A stretch of DNA of 64,000 bases, taken from NCBI GenBank assembly GCA_025526935.1, contig JAHLKD010000102.1, positions 1 to 64,000 of the forward strand, written 5' to 3'. Under the pieces are notes generated by a model. It made no database searches. It was not told where the DNA came from and saw only the letters and a program-made list of their open reading frames with translations. This document shows, in pieces, positions 59,400 through 64,000 of this stretch. This DNA comes from Cladochytrium replicatum. Its lineage: Eukaryota > Chytridiomycota > Chytridiomycetes > Cladochytriales > Cladochytriaceae. Position numbers and translations under genes: made by a program. Every line of letters begins with the position of its first letter. Position 1 is the first letter of the stretch.

Positions 59400-60357
59400 A
59401 TGCATCGAATCCTCCGCATCCATTCGCATCTCTCACAGAATTCAAATCCAAGACAACAGTACCTCCTATCTGACGCGGAAATGACGGCCCTCTACGAAAA
59501 CGATCGCTCAGAAGCAGCTGATGCGGTCATTACAGCAGCGCTCGCAGTGCTAGAACAGTACGTCTGCCTTTTGATGTCACTGCGGGAAAATGGAAGCGAA
59601 GTGCAACACGAATGCACCCACCCTCCGTTTGTGTTCGTAAGCAAAATGGTTCCCGGCTCGACTGTTGGTCCGTCTTTGGGTTCACAGAACAACTTTCGGC
59701 GAGTCTCCTAAAGTTTTCGTTACTTGATAGGGAAGCACTTTAGACACATGTTGGATCACTTTAGATTGCTGATTAGCGGTGTTCCAACCTTGTTAAAATC
59801 CCACGGCAAAGATATTGAGTCCGTCGGCTCAATAGGAGGATCAGGGAATGCACATGCAGATCCAAGTAATCTGTGGTTGGTTGACTATGATATTCGAGAA
59901 CGAAACGTACGTTAGGAAACAAAAACATAACCTAATGATGCAGCTGATTTTCGCTGTGCTGCCTTAAAAAGGTTCCAATCGAGCGGGATATCGATCAGGC
60001 ATTGAAAGAACTCCGAGCGATCCAGGATTCTCTTTCTGTATTTCCACATTCGCTCTTTGACCATCCCGTAATGGTCCGTGTTGCAGTCCACGAGGGCCAC
60101 GATGTCGATGTTCCACTCCCATCAACGTTCGGTAGGGAGTTGTGGTTTGTACGTCGCTGTCCGCACACTATATGACCCTTACCGAATTGAATGTTGTTCC
60201 CCGGTCTTATCAGGCAGTGCATCACGCGACGCACCATGCAGCGCTGATACGTGTCATCTGTCTCGAGCAGAACATACAAGTTGCCCCAGAATTCGGGATA
60301 GCACCGAGTACATTGCGAGCAACTCGCAGAGATATGCTTGGTCTTGGTCGTGGCTAG
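59400..60357 (+). CDS. DinB-superfamily four-helix protein
   Basis: Recognisable parts in order: an N-terminal helix (ALYENDRSEAADAV; ATG 59400 or 59481), a helix with IGKHFRHMLDHFRLLI (59730s), LVDYDIRERN, then after an intron PIERDIDQALKELRAI, PLPSTFGRELWF, and after another intron AVHHATHHAALIRV ending GIAPSTLRATRRD and TAG at 60355. The His residues of HMLDH and HHATHH are the expected metal triad of DinB folds. Exons 59972-60147 and 60216-60357 are firm (boundaries approximate); the junction between 59557 and 59715 is uncertain. Members are metal-dependent, often thiol-transferase-like; the function here is unknown. Confidence 0.75.
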
Positions 60358-60479
60358 TGCATGTATAATCATGCAAAACAAATACAGCAAAGATCACACA
60401 AGAATAGGAATATTTTGCATTCTCCCGGTCTCGAACTCCCGTCTACCTTCATGTGCCAACCCGTGGGAAACACGTCTTG

Positions 60480-61475
60480 GTTTTCCTTTTGTATTGCTGA
60501 TGGGCATTGCGAACCACGTTGGCCGCGAGGTGATTGCAGTGTACTTCTCGTTCTACTCCGCGGACCATACAACTGTAGTCGCTCTGCTATCACTGCCACC
60601 ATCTCCGCATGCCGCGCGTCATTGTGCACCACTTTGCGTCCAAACTGAAACTGATACACGATGGCTTGCTGATGGAGACCAACGGATTCGACGACATCCT
60701 CTCCGCAAAAGTATCCACGACCACGACGAGGAAGAAGACATGTAACATGAGACACGTGACAAGTAGGAGAGTGCGCAAAATAGCCACATCTACATGAGGC
60801 ACAAGCCAAGTATCCTACATGCCCGCATTTTTTAAAAGCCACAGTTAACACTTGTATATACGTGCTAGACCCCCATGTACACTTAACACAAAAGCTAAAG
60901 CTGGTAGCGCTAGCGTGATCACGCGCTCCTGGCGAAGGAAACCCGGGGGGAGGACGCCGAGGATGGGAAGGGTGAAGGAGCGTTCGCGACCAGGACCCCC
61001 GAGGAGATGATCGCGTTGATGGATGAATATGTTGAGAAAGGGATGAAGGAGTTGCATGGTGAGCAAATCGACGAACGTGACCGAGGTTTTCATGGGGCTC
61101 GACCGGCAAATCCTTGCCAGCATCAACCCGCAACGATGTCCGCACTGCGGCGGGCAGTCGCCAAAGATGAACAATAAAAAATCCACAAGATCTTTGAGCT
61201 TCCGCTGTCCGCTGTCCGCGAAAGCAAAGAAGGTCATAGAGGGGAAAGGGCTGAAAATAAAAAGGATGTTTGATCCCGAGAAGGTCATGGAGGGGTTAGG
61301 GCTGAAAATGAAAAGGAGGTTTGATCCCGAGGATGATGAAGATCAGGAGAGAACCGTGGAGGCAGAGAGGAAGGGGAAGCGATTGAGGACGAGATTGAGC
61401 TTGTGACTGCTGCGGAGGAAATGGACATTACCGCTGAGGCACGAGCGATGGAAGGTGGATACAAGGCGTTCAATC
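60480..61475 (+). pseudogene. Decayed fragment resembling the RNA polymerase I largest subunit N-terminus
   Basis: In shifting plus-strand frames: GHCEPRW with VLLRGPYNC (like the GHxGHIEL and LLRxxC zinc region), then RVIVHHFASKLKLIHDGLL, then TPEEMIALMDEYVEKGM, then INPQRCPHCGGQSPK followed by a Lys-rich segment. Order and motifs match the clamp-head region of RPA190/POLR1A, but frames change several times and there is no start or continuation. A 51-bp tandem duplication lies inside (61233-61334). It is inferred to be a duplicated, dead gene fragment; the parent gene is outside this window. Confidence 0.5.
61233..61334. repeat. 51-bp tandem duplication
   Basis: Units 61233-61283 and 61284-61334 encode two copies of a 17-residue Lys-rich segment ending FDPE. 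They differ at a handful of bases. Confidence 0.85.
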
Positions 61476-62359
61476 GGACAAGTATGAGATCAAACTCTTC
61501 ACCGTTTTGCCAAATGTCCTTCTAGACAACTACATCATCATTCTTGCTTGGTGACAGCAGCAATGTAGGTTAGGAGATGGTTGCATGGACTGTTTGCATT
61601 GAAAAAAACGTTGTAGATGAGGAGATGCAGACTTGGCTGAATTAATGATGAACTCTTTTCCATAGGTGTGTGATGCAGAAAGTCAGTGCCGCTCGGGCAC
61701 TCACAGCACATTGCACAACGATAACCCAAAAAACATGTGCTATCTCATTTTATAACTTCCACGCTTTAAAGTGTTCGCCAGATCCGGGCACAGAAGGGAT
61801 CAATTGTGCTTTGAGATGTTCGAAAGACTACGGTTTAAGGATTCGCCAAATGGAAATGATTGCAAGTGATCAAAAGCGGACCACCACTGCTCAGTATGAG
61901 ACGATGGCTGAGGTAAGGAAGTCAGGGCATAAGAAGCTTTATATTCAATTCATGATCAGCGCACTCATAATGAAAATGACAACTGAAGGCTTGAGCTCTT
62001 TCCAACTCTCAATCCGCGGTGCATACATCTTGGAAAATTCCCGCCTAATGCATCCCACAATAGGGATTGGTACCATTATCAAACATCTCGCTGGTGATCT
62101 TATCAAAGAAAGCTGCTGAATGTTTGCAATTAAACTTTGGAGACGTGACTGTTGTTCATTCAAACAGGGACCTGGTAGTAGTAAGAGCGATGGTTAATGG
62201 AAATGGGTTTTCGTTAGCAGCAAAAGTATTTTCATGGATGACTAATGATTCATGGTGTTTTGATACAGATGAATAAATGTTGGAGCTAACACTCGTTCCT
62301 TATGAGGCCATTCTCGTCATCCTTCCAAAACAATTACTTACAGCTTTGCCTTCAGTAGT
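61476..62359. other. Unassigned stretch with one 148-aa frame
   Basis: An ATG frame at 61673-62119 (+) lacks any recognised motif and shows no codon or splice support. Otherwise empty. Confidence 0.3.
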
Positions 62360-63937
62360 TTACTGAAACTTCTCTGCACACCACTTCTCCACGTTTGCCA
62401 AGTCGCGCTGCAGGTACAACGCGTTGGACCTCACACGCTCAACTGCCTGGCTCATAGCCCTCTTGATCGACCCAACCTTCTTCACCCTTTCCTCCTTCTC
62501 CGCTTCAGTTGCACAGTCCTTGCCTTCCATCCAGGCGACGACTTCATCAGCAAACTCCTCTTCGGCTCTCGAACGAACGGCTGAAGCTGCAAAGGCTTCC
62601 AAGAGCCCCAAACCACCCGAGAATGCGGTGTGAAGGTCATTAAACTGAAGCCTGAACTGGTCCCAGATGTACGGGCGCACGAGTTCGGGGACAGGTGAAT
62701 TGCTCGAAAGCACGCTCCACGGAACGTAGGCGTCTTGGGGTTTGACCAACGAGGTATCATTCGCGAGCGCAAGAACCTTCCTAGCTTGATCGAACGTGTT
62801 GACGAATGCCAAGGACACCAGGGCGTTGATCTTGAGGTCCTCGGACGTGGCAGACTTGTACACTTCGATGACCTTTGCGAAATCTGCCTCGAGGTCCGTG
62901 CTGTGTTTGAGCGCTGTGCTCATTGCGATCTGGCGAACATCGGGGTGAAGAGCGGTCTCGTCACCACCGACGAACCGCTCGAAACGGGCCTGGAATTCCG
63001 CAACGGCACTTGGTTCCTCGCTCCTCGCTGCGGCGCTGAGTACAAGTGTCCGCAAGCGCTTCGTGTCGTAAGAGTCAGACTCAGCGTAATCAAACCCAAA
63101 CGTCCCGACTTTTGGCGCAAAGATGTTTCGACGCACAGTCTGCAGTGCGCTCTTCACCGCTGCGGAGGAGTTGTACAGGATCGAAATGATGTCGGCAAGG
63201 TTCGTGTTGGTCGCGTCGAGAACGATGTAAGAGTTCTCCGCACCGAGGTTGTTGATGAGGGAGAGCCAGAGGGTCATGCTGTCGTATCCCGCACGTCCAA
63301 GGTTGAACGTATCCTGGATGAGGTTCACGCGATCTTCAACCGAGAACAAGTTGATGTTGTCCCTGAGAACCTTGCCGACGCGGTCGACAGCATACTCGGT
63401 GAGCTTGACGCGGAAGATGCCGGTCGAGTTGAAGTTGAGCTTGTAGTACTCAAACTCGTTGCGGGAGTATGGGATCGTGATCGTCCCAGTCTTACTGCTC
63501 AGGACATGGTCAGTTGGGGTGTTCGGGTTCAAGTGAGTCACGATGCGGAGCGGAATGAACCACGGCTCGGTTGCAGCTTCCTCCTCCGCAGTCAGATCTC
63601 CAGTTGCGAGGAAACGGGTCTGGGAAAGGTGGAGGGTGATCGTGTCGTCTTCGATAACCTCCTTCTCGATGGTGACCAGTGGGAAACCGACGTGCTTAGT
63701 CCATCCGTAGAGAAGTTCAGCGACGTTGACGCCGGACGATTCGCCGAGGGCGTTCCAGAGATCGATGGTGCTGGCATTAGCGTACTGGAAACGCTTAAGA
63801 TAGATTCGCACACCGTTCATAAAGTTTTCTTGGCCAAGCGTGGCACACAGCATGCGGATCACCGATGCTCCTTTCTGGAACATAACATAATCAGATCAAT
63901 CCACCATGCAAAATCTAGGACTTACATAGTAACTGAT
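62360..63937 (-). CDS. M1 zinc aminopeptidase, C-terminal part (N-terminus beyond right edge)
   Basis: Two exons visible: a 12-nt exon (63937-63926, ISYY) and a large last exon (63874-62360, 504 residues). The junction gives ISYYKGASVIRML, the M1 stretch that follows the zinc site, then WTKHVGFPLVTI and the ERAP1-like C-terminal helical domain to the end (VEKWCAEKF). This matches the Aap1/Ape2/puromycin-sensitive family, which trims N-terminal residues from peptides. The GAMEN and HExxH motifs are not in the window, so catalytic status cannot be judged. Confidence 0.92.
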
Positions 63938-64000
63938 CTGAAATCATAAAAGATACGAAACGCCAAACTGTCAATTTCATGACACAGTAAAATTATGATG

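Noticed and set aside
60369-61145. 258-residue minus-strand frame with several Cys
   Set aside because: It is antisense to the RPA190-like fragment, whose plus-strand frames carry recognisable family motifs in order.
1-64000. CRISPR arrays, phage or bacterial operon features
   Set aside because: No regularly spaced repeats, Shine-Dalgarno-led gene runs or phage genes; gene structure is eukaryotic throughout.

Overview
The window looks like nuclear DNA of an early-diverging fungus, most probably a chytrid (Chytridiomycota). Genes are dense and spliced by many short GT-AG introns, mostly 40-70 nt. The gene set mixes fungal families (Kha1-type K+/H+ antiporter, CWC25, fungal-type P450) with families better known from animals and kept by basal fungi (neurofibromin with RasGAP and Sec14-PH parts, CHERP, STYX, MOB1, TTC1, GRASP). 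No bacterial operon, CRISPR, phage or organelle feature was seen. The lineage is inferred from gene content, not from a search.

Layout. 1-3.4 kb is a transposon-rich end: a LINE on the minus strand (ORF1, then ORF2 running off the edge), an (AG)n tract, a tRNA-derived SINE with a poly(A) tail, a tRNA-Arg(ACG) and 44-bp tandem repeats. 4.9-20.7 kb holds a TTC1 homologue (-) head to head with a His-rich GRASP (+), then CWC25, a CPA2 antiporter, a Cdc25-type rhodanese, UDP-glucose dehydrogenase and a secreted histidine acid phosphatase (all +). 20.7-25.4 kb has only weak or degenerate ORFs. 25.4-31 kb carries a CocE/NonD-type S15 hydrolase (-), a disordered ORF (+) and the SNARE YKT6 (-). 31.1-42.8 kb is one neurofibromin gene (-), 16 exons and 3,598 codons plus stop. 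It shares a 374-bp divergent promoter region with a CHERP-like splicing factor (+), which is followed by STYX (+).

47-53 kb contains an intact secreted-protein gene plus two decayed copies. 53-55.4 kb is a cytochrome P450 (-). A broken LIM-domain gene follows, then MOB1 (-), a DinB-fold protein (+), a decayed fragment resembling the N-terminus of the RNA polymerase I largest subunit, and the C-terminal part of an M1 aminopeptidase (-) cut by the right edge.

Functional themes are early secretory and Golgi traffic (GRASP, YKT6), Ras and NDR-kinase signalling (neurofibromin, MOB1, STYX), splicing (CWC25, CHERP) and surface or secreted chemistry (UGDH, acid phosphatase, the secreted family). Most exon models were built by hand from splice signals, reading-frame phase and family conservation; nearly all sum to whole codons. 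The most unusual items are the His-rich GRASP tail, the 41-bp TTC1/GRASP gap with a start codon apparently split by an intron, two micro-exons (9 and 12 nt), a YKT6 tail ending CCVS, a STYX that keeps its catalytic cysteine, a LINE TAATG junction, and repeated short tandem duplications.
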